From: Streptomyces flavofungini
Lineage (GTDB): Bacteria > Actinomycetota > Actinomycetes > Streptomycetales > Streptomycetaceae
Reading direction: 5' to 3'
DNA: 64,000 bases
Assembly: GCF_030388665.1 (NCBI RefSeq)
Contig: NZ_CP128846.1
Coordinates: forward strand, 3,512,001-3,576,000
Shown piece after piece: positions 10,150 through 18,287 of this stretch (position 1 is its first letter; each line of letters opens with the position of its first letter). The position numbers and the translations under genes were made by a program. Under the pieces are notes generated by a model. That model did no database searches, had not been told where the DNA came from, and saw nothing but the letters and a program-made list of their open reading frames with translations.

Positions 10150-11047
10150 CAAGTCCGAGCGCTTGACTGTCTTCAAGACCTACAAGCTGTACGTGGGCGG
10201 CAAGTTCCCGCGTTCCGAGAGCGGCCGGGTGTACGAGGTGACGGACTCGAAGAACAACTGGCTGGCGAACGCTCCGCTCTCCTCCCGCAAGGACGCGCGG
10301 GACGCCGTGGTCGCGGCCCGCAAGGCGTTCGGCGGCTGGTCGACGGCGACGGCGTACCTGCGCGGCCAGATTCTGTACCGCGTGGCCGAGATGCTGGAGG
10401 GCCGCCGCGAGCAGTTCGTGCGCGAGGTCGCCGACGCGGAGGGCCTGTCGAAGTCCAAGGCGGCCGCCGTCGTGGACGCGACCATCGACCGCTGGGTCTG
10501 GTACGCGGGCTGGACGGACAAGGTCGCGCAGGTCGTGGGCGGGGCGAACCCGGTCGCGGGCCCGTTCTTCAACCTCTCCACGCCCGAGCCGACCGGTGTG
10601 GTCACCGTCGTCGCCCCCCAGGAGTCCTCGTTCCTGGGCCTGGTGTCGGTGGTGGCCCCCGCGATCGCCGCGGGCAACACGGTGGTCGTGATCGCCTCCG
10701 AGAAGTCCCCGCTGCCCGCCCTCTCCCTCGGCGAGGTCCTGGCCACGTCGGACCTGCCAGGCGGCGTCGTCAACATCCTCAGCGGCAGGACCGCTGAGCT
10801 CGCCCTCCCCCTCGCCGCCCACCAGGACGTGAACGGCCTGGACCTGGCAGGCGCGGACGCCGATCTGGCGAAGGACCTGGAGATCGCGGCGGCGGACAAC
10901 CTCAAGCGCGTCCTGCGTCCACAGGCCGTGGACACCGACGCGGACTTCACCACCACTCCCGGCACCCACCGCCTGACCACGTTCCTGGAAACCAAGACGG
11001 TCTGGCACCCCACGGGCTCCCTGGGCGCCTCGGGCTCGGCGTACTGA
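10142..11047 (+). CDS. Degenerate aldehyde-dehydrogenase-like protein lacking the catalytic half
   Basis: A 301-residue relative of the preceding dehydrogenase. The first 230 residues follow the fold of an ALDH cofactor domain (ARKAFGGWS, VVAPQESSFLGLVSVVAPAI, NTVVVIASEKSPLPAL, GVVNILSG). After that the protein diverges and stops. It has no ELGGK glutamate and no cysteine at all, so it cannot be an active dehydrogenase. The eight-base overlap with the intact enzyme suggests a partner or regulatory subunit rather than simple decay, and the reading frame is clean. The enzyme-partner idea is inference. Confidence 0.88.
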   Translation: MSDKSERLTVFKTYKLYVGGKFPRSESGRVYEVTDSKNNWLANAPLSSRKDARDAVVAARKAFGGWSTATAYLRGQILYRVAEMLEGRREQFVREVADAEGLSKSKAAAVVDATIDRWVWYAGWTDKVAQVVGGANPVAGPFFNLSTPEPTGVVTVVAPQESSFLGLVSVVAPAIAAGNTVVVIASEKSPLPALSLGEVLATSDLPGGVVNILSGRTAELALPLAAHQDVNGLDLAGADADLAKDLEIAAADNLKRVLRPQAVDTDADFTTTPGTHRLTTFLETKTVWHPTGSLGASGSAY

Positions 11048-11064
11048 GCCCGCCCCCCGTTCCC

Positions 11065-11100
11065 CCCTCAGCCCGCCCGCCGTCCAGGGCGGGCTGAGGG
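11065..11100 (+). terminator. Strong hairpin terminator of the deoC-ALDH operon
   Basis: CCCTCAGCCCGCCC and GGGCGGGCTGAGGG form a perfect 14-bp stem around an eight-base loop, followed by CGTTTT. It begins 18 bp after the stop of the degenerate dehydrogenase, closing the operon. Confidence 0.9.
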
Positions 11101-11110
11101 CGTTTTCGGG

Positions 11111-11228
11111 CGGGGCGCCGTGGGAGAGCGGTTCCGGGCGGGGCGCCACGGGAAGGCGGATTCAGAGCCGGGCGCCACGGGAGGACGGCTCCGGGCCGGG
11201 CACCACACCGGCGGGGCGCCACGGGGCC
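11111..11228. repeat. Imperfect ~29-bp direct repeats built on GGGCGCCACGGG
   Basis: Three adjacent units starting near 11113, 11141 and 11170, and a fourth near 11214, each begin with GGGCGCC(A/G)(C/T)GGG and continue with a CGG-TTC/TCC-rich tail. They fill the non-coding gap after the operon terminator. No reading frame or known mobile element explains them. Confidence 0.55.
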
Positions 11229-11279
11229 CCGCTTCAGCCCGCAGGCACGCACCTTCCAGGCCGGGCCCAGCCCCCTACC

Positions 11280-11416
11280 AGCCCGTCCGGCGTTTGAGGA
11301 CGAGGCGCGAAGCGCCGATCCGGCGGCGCCCCCGTCCCACCCGAAGGGGCCACCCACCCCCGGGGCCCAGGGGCGAAGCCCCGGTTTCGGGAAGGGGCGG
11401 GATCGGGGAGCCCCCG
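11280..11416 (+). repeat. Intergenic repeat family, copy 2
   Basis: AGCCCGTCCGGCGTTTGAGG opens the element. GGCGCGAAGCGCC and GGGGCCCAGGGGCGAAGCCCC hairpins follow, then GGTTTCGGGAAGGGGCGGGA, in the same order as at 7466-7573. About 30 bp in the middle differ. It abuts the 3' end of the minus-strand secreted-protein gene and may act as a transcription barrier. Confidence 0.75.
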
Positions 11417-11424
11417 GCAGGGCC

Positions 11425-11871
11425 CTACCCCGGCAACACACCCACCACCGACCCCACAACCGGCATCTCCGCCAACGACCCACCCTGGGTCAACGGCCCC
11501 GTGGCCATGGCCGTGGACACCGGCTTGAAGTCGGCCACCTGCGTCCCCACCGCGTTGTCGAGCGGATCGACCCCCGTCCCGGCCAACGGATTGAGCCGAA
11601 GGTTCTTCGCGGCCCCCAACCCCCCGGCGGTAGCCCGATGCAACCCGTCGACAAGCGCGTTACCGGCGCTGCCCGGGTCGACCTCCCCGACGGGCGTCGC
11701 CAGCCCCGCCGCAGGCACCACCGCGGGCGCCGCACCGGCGACCCCGCTCCCGAGCCCCAACGCCGCCCCCGCCACGGAGACGCCGAGCCCCGCGCGAAGC
11801 AGCGCCCGGGCCGCGGGGGAAGTCTTCGACGCCGCGTGCCGCGCCGAGTCACGTGCAGGGTTTCGAGCCAT
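11425..11871 (-). CDS. Small secreted Ala/Gly-rich protein of unknown function
   Basis: A 148-residue protein with a basic N-terminus and a hydrophobic signal segment (about 22-50, LLRAGLGVSVAGAALGLG then AAP). The mature part is rich in Ala, Gly, Val and Pro, with NPLAGTGVDPLDNAVGTQVADFKPVS and no cysteine. No enzyme motif is visible and I do not recognise a family. ATG 11871 has GAGG about seven bases upstream. The upstream 270 bp up to the divergent histidine kinase are relatively AT-rich near 11900-11945 and probably hold both promoters. A structural or cell-envelope role is possible but unsupported. Confidence 0.65.
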   Translation of the reverse strand: MARNPARDSARHAASKTSPAARALLRAGLGVSVAGAALGLGSGVAGAAPAVVPAAGLATPVGEVDPGSAGNALVDGLHRATAGGLGAAKNLRLNPLAGTGVDPLDNAVGTQVADFKPVSTAMATGPLTQGGSLAEMPVVGSVVGVLPG

Positions 11872-12140
11872 GGGACCGCCTCTACGGAACATACGTAAGT
11901 AATCGAGCGTGCACGAAGAGTAGTTGAACCGGCCCTCGCATATCAAAGACCACCCTGCCCCCCACCACCCCGCAAACCCCCGCAAACTCCCGCCAACAGC
12001 CCGCCCCGGCCCCGCCCTCCCCCCAGAGAGCCACCCCCGAAACCGCCCCTGAGCGGGACGCACACCACCCCGGCGGTCGCATAGCGTCACCACCACCGGG
12101 CTCACCGGCAACGACCACGCCCGCCCGAAGGACGCTCACC

Positions 12141-13409
12141 GTGCCCGCCACCACCGTCACAGCCCGCCTCACCACGAACCCCACCCACCTCAAAGCCCTC
12201 CTCACCCTCACCCCTCGCCCCCTCCCCCCACTCACCTGGCCCCGCCCCCTCCGCTACCTCCCCCACACCCTCGTGGGCCTCGCCGCCCTGGCACTCTCCG
12301 CGACGGGCGCCGACCTCACGGCACGGCTCCTGGCGGTGACCCACGCGGCCACGCTGCTGCTCGCCCTGCGCAGACCGGCCCCCGCGTTCTGGCTGTCCCT
12401 CGCCTGCTTCGCGGCGATCTCCCTCGGGCACCCACCGACGCACGACAACGAGGTGTGGGCGTGGGTGGTGCACGCGAGCACCCTGTTCCTGCTCGCCCTG
12501 CGCGTCCCCCCGCTCCCGGCGGCGACGGCGACTGCCCTGAGCGCGGCCCTGGGGGCGGCCCTGAAGCTGCTCGGCGCGGGCGTCGGCTCCTGGCCGACGG
12601 TCGCGACCGGCACCGCGCTGTACGCGACCGCCCTCCTCTCGGGAGCGATCCGCAGGGGCCGCCGCGAGGACCGCGCCCGCCTCGCCGAGCAGATCGAGGC
12701 GACGGCGGCGGAGCGGGCGCGGCGCACGGTCCTGGAGGAGCGCGCCCGCATCGCCCGGGAGCTGCACGACGTGGTGGCCCACCACATGTCGCTGATCTCC
12801 ATCCAGGCCGACGCGGCGCCCTACCGCGTCCAGGACCCGCCGCGCGAACTGGTCACGGAGCTGGCGTCGATCCGCGCCAACGCCCTGGAGGGCCTGGCCG
12901 AGCTGCGCCGGCTGCTCGGCCTGCTGCGCGCCGAAGCCGCCGACGGCGCCCCGGCCGACACCACCCCGCAGCCCTCCCTCGACCAGCTCGACGCCCTCCT
13001 GTCGCAGGTCCGGGCCGCCGGTCTGCCGGTGTCCGCGCGCGTGACGGGGGCGCGCCGCGCGCTCCCGCCGGGCGTGGAGCTGTCGGCGTACCGCATCGTG
13101 CAGGAGGCGCTCAGCAACACGCTCCGGCACGCCCCCGGCGCCCCCACGGCCGTGGAACTCGGCTACGGTCGCGGCACGTTGACCCTGCGCGTCACCAACG
13201 GCCCGGCCGCCGGGACCGCCCCGCCCTCGCCGGGCGCGGGGCACGGCCTCACGGGCATGCGGGAGCGCGTCACCATGCTCGACGGCGACTTCGCCGCGGG
13301 CCCCACGCCGGAGGGTGGGTACGAAGTGACCGCGGCCCTCCCCACCCGCACCGCCCCGGCACCACCACCCCCCGCCTCCTCCCGCACCGACAAGGACTCC
13401 CCCGCATGA
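12141..13409 (+). CDS. Two-component sensor histidine kinase (NarL-type, HisKA_3)
   Basis: A 422-residue membrane kinase. Residues 1-165 hold about four to five membrane segments with little extracytoplasmic sequence, so the signal may be membrane-borne. The cytoplasmic part has the H-box RARIARELHDVVAHHMSLIS (phosphorylated His in ELHDVVAHH), an N-box EALSNTLRHAPG and a C-terminal GHGLTGMRERV G-box typical of HATPase_c domains paired with HisKA_3. It starts at GTG 12141, with AAGGAC upstream. The stop overlaps the start of the response regulator (ATGA), so the two are coupled and should form a cognate pair. The stimulus and targets are unknown. Confidence 0.92.
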   Translation: MPATTVTARLTTNPTHLKALLTLTPRPLPPLTWPRPLRYLPHTLVGLAALALSATGADLTARLLAVTHAATLLLALRRPAPAFWLSLACFAAISLGHPPTHDNEVWAWVVHASTLFLLALRVPPLPAATATALSAALGAALKLLGAGVGSWPTVATGTALYATALLSGAIRRGRREDRARLAEQIEATAAERARRTVLEERARIARELHDVVAHHMSLISIQADAAPYRVQDPPRELVTELASIRANALEGLAELRRLLGLLRAEAADGAPADTTPQPSLDQLDALLSQVRAAGLPVSARVTGARRALPPGVELSAYRIVQEALSNTLRHAPGAPTAVELGYGRGTLTLRVTNGPAAGTAPPSPGAGHGLTGMRERVTMLDGDFAAGPTPEGGYEVTAALPTRTAPAPPPPASSRTDKDSPA

Positions 13410-14080
13410 CGATCCGCGTGGTGATCGCCGACGACCAGGCGATGGTCAGGGACGCGTTCTCGGTCCTGCTCGGCGCGCAGCAGGACATCGAGGTCGTCGG
13501 GACGGCACCGGACGGCGCGGAGGCCGTGCGCCTCGCGGCGGAGCTGCGCCCCGACGTGATCGTGATGGACATCCGCATGCCCGGCGTCGACGGCATCGAC
13601 GCGACCCGCCGCATCACCGCGCGCTCCGACACCCACCCGAGGATCCTGGTCCTGACGACCTTCGACCTCGACGAGTACGTGTACGAGGCGCTGCGCGCGG
13701 GCGCCGCGGGCTTCCTCCTCAAGGACGCCTCGGGCGTCGAACTCGCCGAGGCCGTACGCGTGGTGGCGGGCGGCGACGCGCTGCTCTCGCCGGACCTGAC
13801 CCGGCGCCTCATCGCGGAGTTCGCGCGCCTGGGCACCGGCCCGGTGCGGGCCTCCGGCGCCCGGGTCGAGGCGCTGACGAGCCGGGAGACGGAGGTGCTC
13901 GCGCGGATCGCGCAGGGCCTGTCCAACACGGAGATCGCCGCGGCGCTCACCGTCGCCGAGGAGACGGTCAAGACCCATGTGGGCCGCATCCTGCACAAAC
14001 TCCAGCTGCGCGACCGCACCCAGGCCGCGGTCTTCGCGTACGAGAGCGGCCTTGTCGTACCGGGCGGCGGGCAGGGCTAG
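13406..14080 (+). CDS. NarL/FixJ-family response regulator
   Basis: A 224-residue DNA-binding regulator. The receiver domain (1-120) has the acidic pair VVIADDQ, the phosphorylation aspartate in VIVMDIRMPGVDGI, and the conserved LVLTTFD and FLLKDAS segments. A LuxR-type helix-turn-helix follows (LTSRETEVLARIAQGLSNTEIAAAL, about 155-215). The gene overlaps the kinase by four bases. The first target could be nearby (the lipase-like gene 164 bp downstream or the secreted-protein gene upstream), but no operator is evident. Confidence 0.93.
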   Translation: MTIRVVIADDQAMVRDAFSVLLGAQQDIEVVGTAPDGAEAVRLAAELRPDVIVMDIRMPGVDGIDATRRITARSDTHPRILVLTTFDLDEYVYEALRAGAAGFLLKDASGVELAEAVRVVAGGDALLSPDLTRRLIAEFARLGTGPVRASGARVEALTSRETEVLARIAQGLSNTEIAAALTVAEETVKTHVGRILHKLQLRDRTQAAVFAYESGLVVPGGGQG

Positions 14081-14243
14081 GCAGGGCCTGTCCGACGGAT
14101 CTTCGCGGGCCGACTGGCTCCCGGGAGCCACGCCAGGAGTTGGCTCCCCGGCGGGACTCGCCCGGCCGGTCCCGGCTCCTACGGTGAAGCCGCCGAGGCC
14201 GCCCGCGGCGAACGAGTGCGGCCGTGAGACAAGGAGCCCACCC

Positions 14244-15569
14244 ATGAAGTCACGCCGCAGCAGGGCCGTCGCCGCCCTCCTCACCTGCGCCCTCACCGGC
14301 GGGGCCACGGCCCTCGCCACCGGTGCCGAAGCCGCCCCGGCCCCCGCGCGCGCGGCCGCCCGGGACAGCACCGCAGGCCCAGGCAGCACCGCGAGCCCAG
14401 GCAGCGCAGGCAGCACGGGCAGCGCAGGCAGCACGATCGGCACCGCGGACGCCCGGCCCGCGCTCCCCCGCTCCGAGGTCCCGAGCCCGCGGCTGCGCCT
14501 GCCGCAGCCGACCGGCCCGCACGCCGTCGGCCGCACCTCGCTGCACCTGACGGACCACAGCCGCAAGGACCCGTGGGTGCCGGAGTCCGGCGACCGGGAG
14601 CTGATGGTGTCGCTGTACCACCCCGCCCGGAAGGGCACCGGCGTCCCGGCGTCGTACATGAGCGTGGAGGGCGCCCGGCTCTTCCTGGAGGACCGGGGCA
14701 TCGAGGGCGTCCCGGCCGAGGTCCTGAGCGGCACCCGCACCCACACCCGCACGGGCGCGCGCCCCGCCCCCGGCTCGTACCCCCTGGTGGTCCTCTCGCC
14801 CGGCTCCTCCGTGCCCGGCACCACTCTCACGGGCCTGGCCGAGGAGCTGACGAGCCGGGGGTACGTCGTCGCGGTCGTCGACCACGCCTACGAGGCCGTG
14901 GGCGTGCGGTTCCCCGGCCGGGGCGTCCTGCCGTGCGCGGCCTGCGGGCGGATCGACGAGAGCACCGTGGGGGCCGCCGCGCAGGGCCGCGCCGAGGACC
15001 TGCGCTTCGTCCTCGACCGGCTGACGGGCGCCCGGCCCGCGTGGCGGCACGCGGATCTGATCGACAGGAAGCGCGTCGGCACGGCCGGGCACTCGCTCGG
15101 CGGCGCGGGCGCGGCGGCGGCCGCGGCGGGCGACGCCCGGGTGCGGGCCGCGGCGAACCTGGACGGGCCGTTCGTCGAGACCGGTCCCGGCTCGGACCTG
15201 TCGGGGCGTCCGGTGCTGATGATGGGCACGGCGGAGGACCACAGCGGCAGGGACAAGGTGTGGGAGGCCGCCTGGGACCGGCTCAGCGGCTGGAAGCGCT
15301 GGCTGCGGGTGGCGGGGGCGGACCACTTCGCCTTCACCGATCTGGCGCCGCTGGCCGGGCAGTTGGGCGAGGACACTCCGGACGGGCTGCCGGGCCGCCG
15401 TGCGGCGGCGATCACCGGGGCCTACGTCGGGGCGTTCTTCGACCAGCACCTGCGCGGCCGGCCGCGGCCGGTCCTGGACGGTCCGAGCGCCGCGAACCCC
15501 GAGGTCGCCTTCCATCACCTGGCCCGGCCGGGGTCCGGAGGGAAGACGGCGCCCTCGCCCGGCAGTTGA
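14244..15569 (+). CDS. Secreted lipase/esterase-like alpha/beta hydrolase (PAF-acetylhydrolase II type)
   Basis: A 441-residue secreted hydrolase. It has a signal peptide (about 1-30, ending GAEAAPA), a low-complexity Ser/Gly/Ala linker with GSTxSPGS repeats (about 40-65), then an alpha/beta hydrolase domain. Catalytic elements are the oxyanion segment VVLSPGSSVPG, the nucleophile elbow TAGHSLGGAGA, an acid candidate in MMGTAEDHSGRD, and the histidine in AGADHFAFTDL. The pattern matches Streptomyces lipases related to platelet-activating-factor acetylhydrolase II. ATG 14244 is preceded by AAGGAG at seven bases. It probably cleaves short lipid esters outside the cell; the natural substrate is not known. 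Confidence 0.88.
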   Translation: MKSRRSRAVAALLTCALTGGATALATGAEAAPAPARAAARDSTAGPGSTASPGSAGSTGSAGSTIGTADARPALPRSEVPSPRLRLPQPTGPHAVGRTSLHLTDHSRKDPWVPESGDRELMVSLYHPARKGTGVPASYMSVEGARLFLEDRGIEGVPAEVLSGTRTHTRTGARPAPGSYPLVVLSPGSSVPGTTLTGLAEELTSRGYVVAVVDHAYEAVGVRFPGRGVLPCAACGRIDESTVGAAAQGRAEDLRFVLDRLTGARPAWRHADLIDRKRVGTAGHSLGGAGAAAAAAGDARVRAAANLDGPFVETGPGSDLSGRPVLMMGTAEDHSGRDKVWEAAWDRLSGWKRWLRVAGADHFAFTDLAPLAGQLGEDTPDGLPGRRAAAITGAYVGAFFDQHLRGRPRPVLDGPSAANPEVAFHHLARPGSGGKTAPSPGS

Positions 15570-15846
15570 CGGCCCGCCCGAGCTCACGACCGGTCACGAC
15601 GCCACCCACGACGCGGCGCTGACCTCGGGCGTTCCACAGACCGCCCGTGAGAGGCCTCACTTTACGCAGAATTGAACTGACACCTGAGGGGCGTTAACGT
15701 CTTTCACGCCCATCCCGGGTGGTCCAGGCCAATTCGGGATTTTTGACGATGCACGGGGGGAGGCCGGCGATGCCATCAGGTTTCGCAGGCCACGACAGCA
15801 TCACCGGGCCTCACCTCGTGCGCATACAACGCACTGAGGACTGTAC

Positions 15847-16404
15847 GTGAACCGCAGCGCACTGCGCTTTCGCACGACTGTGATTTCCACCGTGGTGGCC
15901 GGTGCCGTCGCCTTCACCGGCATCGGCACCGCGAACGCCACCGAGGCGCCCGAGCCCGGGAACACCGGCACCGCGGCCCAGAACAACGGCATCGACAACG
16001 AGCCCACCGCCGAGCAGATCGACGAGCTGGCCCGCTACCTCCAGGCGCTGGAGAACGGCGCCGTCCTCAACGCGGACGGTGAGTTCGACCACGCCAAGAC
16101 CCGGGCCGAGTTCGGCGCCGAGTTCGCCGACGCGATCCAGGCCAAGCTCAACGGCGACATCCCGGTGGGCGCCTACGGCAGCTACACCTCGTGCCTGCTC
16201 AAGGGCGTCGGCCTCGGCGGCCTCGGCGGCGCCACCGCGGCCATCACCGCCAAGCTGAAGAAGAAGCACTTCACGGACGCGGCCAAGCTGATCATCAAGG
16301 AGGCCGCCAAGCGCGGCATCAAGGTCGGCGTCAAGGGCGGCGTCGCGGGCCTCGCGGCCTCGCTCGGCACCTACGCCGTCTGGTGCGCCACCCCGTGGGC
16401 CTGA
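15847..16404 (+). CDS. Small secreted protein with a cationic glycine-rich helix domain
   Basis: A 185-residue secreted protein. The first 32 residues form a signal peptide (VVAGAVAFTGIGTANA). A hydrophilic helical segment with EQIDELARYLQALENGAV follows (about 55-75). The C-terminal 70 residues contain GVGLGGLGGATAAI, then a very basic stretch (KLKKKHFTDAAKLIIKEAAK) and another glycine-rich hydrophobic stretch ending VWCATPWA. Two cysteines bracket this region and may form a disulfide. The amphipathic, cationic, Gly-rich composition recalls membrane-active peptides, but no family is recognised. GTG 15847 has GAGGA upstream at seven bases. A terminator follows. No immunity or export gene is adjacent. 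Confidence 0.75.
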   Translation: MNRSALRFRTTVISTVVAGAVAFTGIGTANATEAPEPGNTGTAAQNNGIDNEPTAEQIDELARYLQALENGAVLNADGEFDHAKTRAEFGAEFADAIQAKLNGDIPVGAYGSYTSCLLKGVGLGGLGGATAAITAKLKKKHFTDAAKLIIKEAAKRGIKVGVKGGVAGLAASLGTYAVWCATPWA

Positions 16405-16467
16405 CCGCCACGCGCTGAGACCGGCTGAAACCGGACGTCCGATCCGGCACTGACGACAGCGCCGACG

Positions 16468-16501
16468 AAAGGGGGCGCGGCCACCGGGCCGCGCCCCCTT
16501 T
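16468..16501. terminator. Bidirectional hairpin terminator
   Basis: AAAGGGGGCGCGGC and GCCGCGCCCCCTTT form a perfect 14-bp stem around a six-base loop. The A-run on one side and T-run on the other let it serve both the secreted-protein gene on the plus strand and the regulator gene on the minus strand. Confidence 0.92.
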
Positions 16502-16517
16502 CCGCCCAGTGGTCCCG

Positions 16518-16829
16518 TCAGCTCTCGCCGACCAGGGCCCGGAGATGCGTCAGGTACTCCTCGAAGCGCACGCGCCCCTCGTCGGACAGGCGCACGAACG
16601 TCCGGACCCGGCGCCCCTGGCCGCCGCGCAGCTTGGCGAGCTCCACCACGCCCGCGTCCTCCAGGACCCGCAACTGCCGCGAGAGCTCCGGCGAATCCAG
16701 TTCGAGGGCCTCGCACAGGTCGGCGAACGACGCGTTCTGCACACGCCGCAGGGTGCCGAGCACGGCCAGGCGCACCGGCGAGTGCATCAGCGTGGTCAGC
16801 GCCTGCCGGTGCTGTCCTTCCGTGCTCAT
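16518..16829 (-). CDS. Small winged-helix transcriptional regulator (HTH_34-like)
   Basis: A 103-residue protein made of one winged-helix domain: SPVRLAVLGTLRRVQNASFA, then DSPELSRQLRVLEDAGVVEL as the recognition region, and a basic wing KLRGGQGRRVRTFVRL. This is the compact MarR/ArsR-related fold often annotated as a winged-helix DNA-binding domain. Its ATG overlaps the stop of the upstream membrane-protein gene by one base (TGATG), so both are made together. Such regulators commonly control the operon they sit in; no operator was identified with confidence in the 180 bp before the operon. Confidence 0.85.
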   Translation of the reverse strand: MSTEGQHRQALTTLMHSPVRLAVLGTLRRVQNASFADLCEALELDSPELSRQLRVLEDAGVVELAKLRGGQGRRVRTFVRLSDEGRVRFEEYLTHLRALVGES

Positions 16830-17239
16830 CAGGCCCTCCACCGGGAGACCAGGTAGCCGAGCAGGGTCAGCGCGCACGTCGCGGCCGGGACCACGATGCC
16901 GACGGTGGATTCCGGGGTGTCCCACAGGACGTTGCCCGCCGGGAGCCCCAGCAGGAATCCGGCCGCGGTCCCGAGGCCGTTCTCGACGCGGGTGTGCGGG
17001 CGGCGCAGGGCGCGCTCGCGGTGGAAGTAGTTCCAGCCGGCCACCAGCGCGAGGCCCGCCAGGCACACGGGGATGCCGACCGCGAGCGGCACTCGCCGCT
17101 CGGCGGCCCCCCACAGGGCACCGAACAGGGCGATCGCGGACACCACTCCCGCCACCCGCTCACCTGCCAGGGCGGGCCGGTTGAGGGCGGGCGCCCGCTC
17201 GGCGGTGGCGAGCTGAGCGGCTGCGGTCTGCGGGTCCAT
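16829..17239 (-). CDS. Small integral membrane protein coupled to a regulator
   Basis: A 136-residue protein with about four membrane segments (around 28-45, 50-68, 88-105 and 110-130) separated by short charged loops, including NYFHRERALRRPHTRVENG. No transporter or enzyme motif is recognised. It is the first gene of a two-gene operon and its stop overlaps the start of the winged-helix regulator, an arrangement common for small membrane sensors and their regulators. The upstream gap (17240-17419) is AT-richer than the surroundings and should contain promoters for this operon and for the divergent kinase. Confidence 0.75.
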   Translation of the reverse strand: MDPQTAAAQLATAERAPALNRPALAGERVAGVVSAIALFGALWGAAERRVPLAVGIPVCLAGLALVAGWNYFHRERALRRPHTRVENGLGTAAGFLLGLPAGNVLWDTPESTVGIVVPAATCALTLLGYLVSRWRA

Positions 17240-17419
17240 GAGGAAGCCCCCCGGGGGTCGTGCGGATCATTCACTTGCGATCTTCGCACTCGGTTGGCAA
17301 ACCTGCAACTAAGTGCTCGCGAAGCCGCCTGCCGCAGGTGTCTGTGCACTCCTCACGCGTCGGTTGATAATGAATCCCGACCACGCTCAGCAAAATCCCA
17401 GGTGTAAAGGTTCACAGCA

Positions 17420-18055
17420 TTGGGTTCCCATCCCCCGATACCCACCCGAGTCGTGCTGCTCGCCGGCCCCTCCGGCTCGGGCAAGTCGTCGTTCGCGTCC
17501 CGCACCGGACTGCCCGTGCTGTGCCTCGACGACTTCTACAAGGAAGGCACCGACCCGTCGCTGCCTCAGGTCGCCGGCACTTCGGACATCGACTGGGACT
17601 CCCCGCTGTCCTGGGACGCCGACGTCGCCCTCGCCGCGATCGGCGAGCTGTGCCGCACCGGCCGCACCCGGGTCCCGGTGTACGACATCTCGACGAGCGC
17701 ACGGGTCGGCGAGGAGGCCCTCGACATCGAGCGCACGCCGCTGTTCATCGCGGAGGGCATCTTCGCCGCCGACATCGTGGACCGCTGCCGTGAGATGGGC
17801 GTGCTCGCGGACGCGATCTGCCTGCGCGGCCGCCCCTCGACGACGTTCCGGCGCCGGCTCCTGCGCGATCTGCGCGAGGGCCGCAAGTCCGTGCCGTTCC
17901 TGCTGCGCCGCGGCTGGCGCCTGATGCGCGCGGAGCGCTCCATCGTGGCCCGCCAGACGGCGCTCGGCGCGCACCCCTGCGGCAAGGAGGAGGCCCTCGG
18001 CCGCCTCGCGGCCGCCGCGGCGGGCCGCTGCGTCAAGGCCCGCGCGGCCGCCTGA
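17420..18055 (+). CDS. Uridine kinase-like P-loop kinase
   Basis: A 211-residue P-loop kinase. The Walker A motif GPSGSGKSS is near residue 17, LDDFYKEGTDPS matches the substrate-binding aspartate region of uridine kinases, and IAEGIFAADIV and RRRLLRDLREGRKS fill the core and lid. Uridine kinase phosphorylates uridine and cytidine to UMP and CMP, recycling nucleosides. The best start is TTG 17420 with AAAGG nine bases upstream; no ATG or GTG lies nearby in frame. Its presence beside many nucleoside genes fits a salvage role. A strong terminator follows. Exact substrate remains inferred. Confidence 0.85.
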   Translation: MGSHPPIPTRVVLLAGPSGSGKSSFASRTGLPVLCLDDFYKEGTDPSLPQVAGTSDIDWDSPLSWDADVALAAIGELCRTGRTRVPVYDISTSARVGEEALDIERTPLFIAEGIFAADIVDRCREMGVLADAICLRGRPSTTFRRRLLRDLREGRKSVPFLLRRGWRLMRAERSIVARQTALGAHPCGKEEALGRLAAAAAGRCVKARAAA

Positions 18056-18093
18056 GCACGGCACGCGTCGCGCCGGTGCCGCGCCGACGCCAA

Positions 18094-18136
18094 ACAGCGG
18101 GCCCGGAAAGACCCCCCGGCCTTCCGGTCCCGCTGT
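18094..18136 (+). terminator. Hairpin terminator after the uridine-kinase-like gene
   Basis: ACAGCGGG-C-CCGGAA pairs with TTCCGG-T-CCCGCTGT, giving a long stem with one internal mismatch around a 13-base loop. It starts 38 bp after the stop codon. The following 100 bp are a C-rich tract with repeated CCCCCGT units and no gene. Confidence 0.85.
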
Positions 18137-18287
18137 CTGTTCTTCCCCCGTTTCCCCCGTAGGTCCCCGTGTCCCCCGTGGACCCGTTCCCCCATGAGGT
18201 CCCACCACCCCCCAGTTCCCCCGGGTGGGCCCCCATCCACTGCTTCCGCCGCTTCCCCCGAAGCGGCGGCCCCGTGTCCCCCCGTCC

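Noticed and set aside
8716..10176. 486-codon open frame antisense to the aldehyde dehydrogenase
   Set aside because: Shadow frame; the plus strand holds both catalytic residues of the dehydrogenase family.
18137..18287. C-rich tract with repeated CCCCCGT units, considered as a CRISPR-like or satellite array
   Set aside because: Units are short, irregular and without spacers of constant size; simple-sequence DNA.
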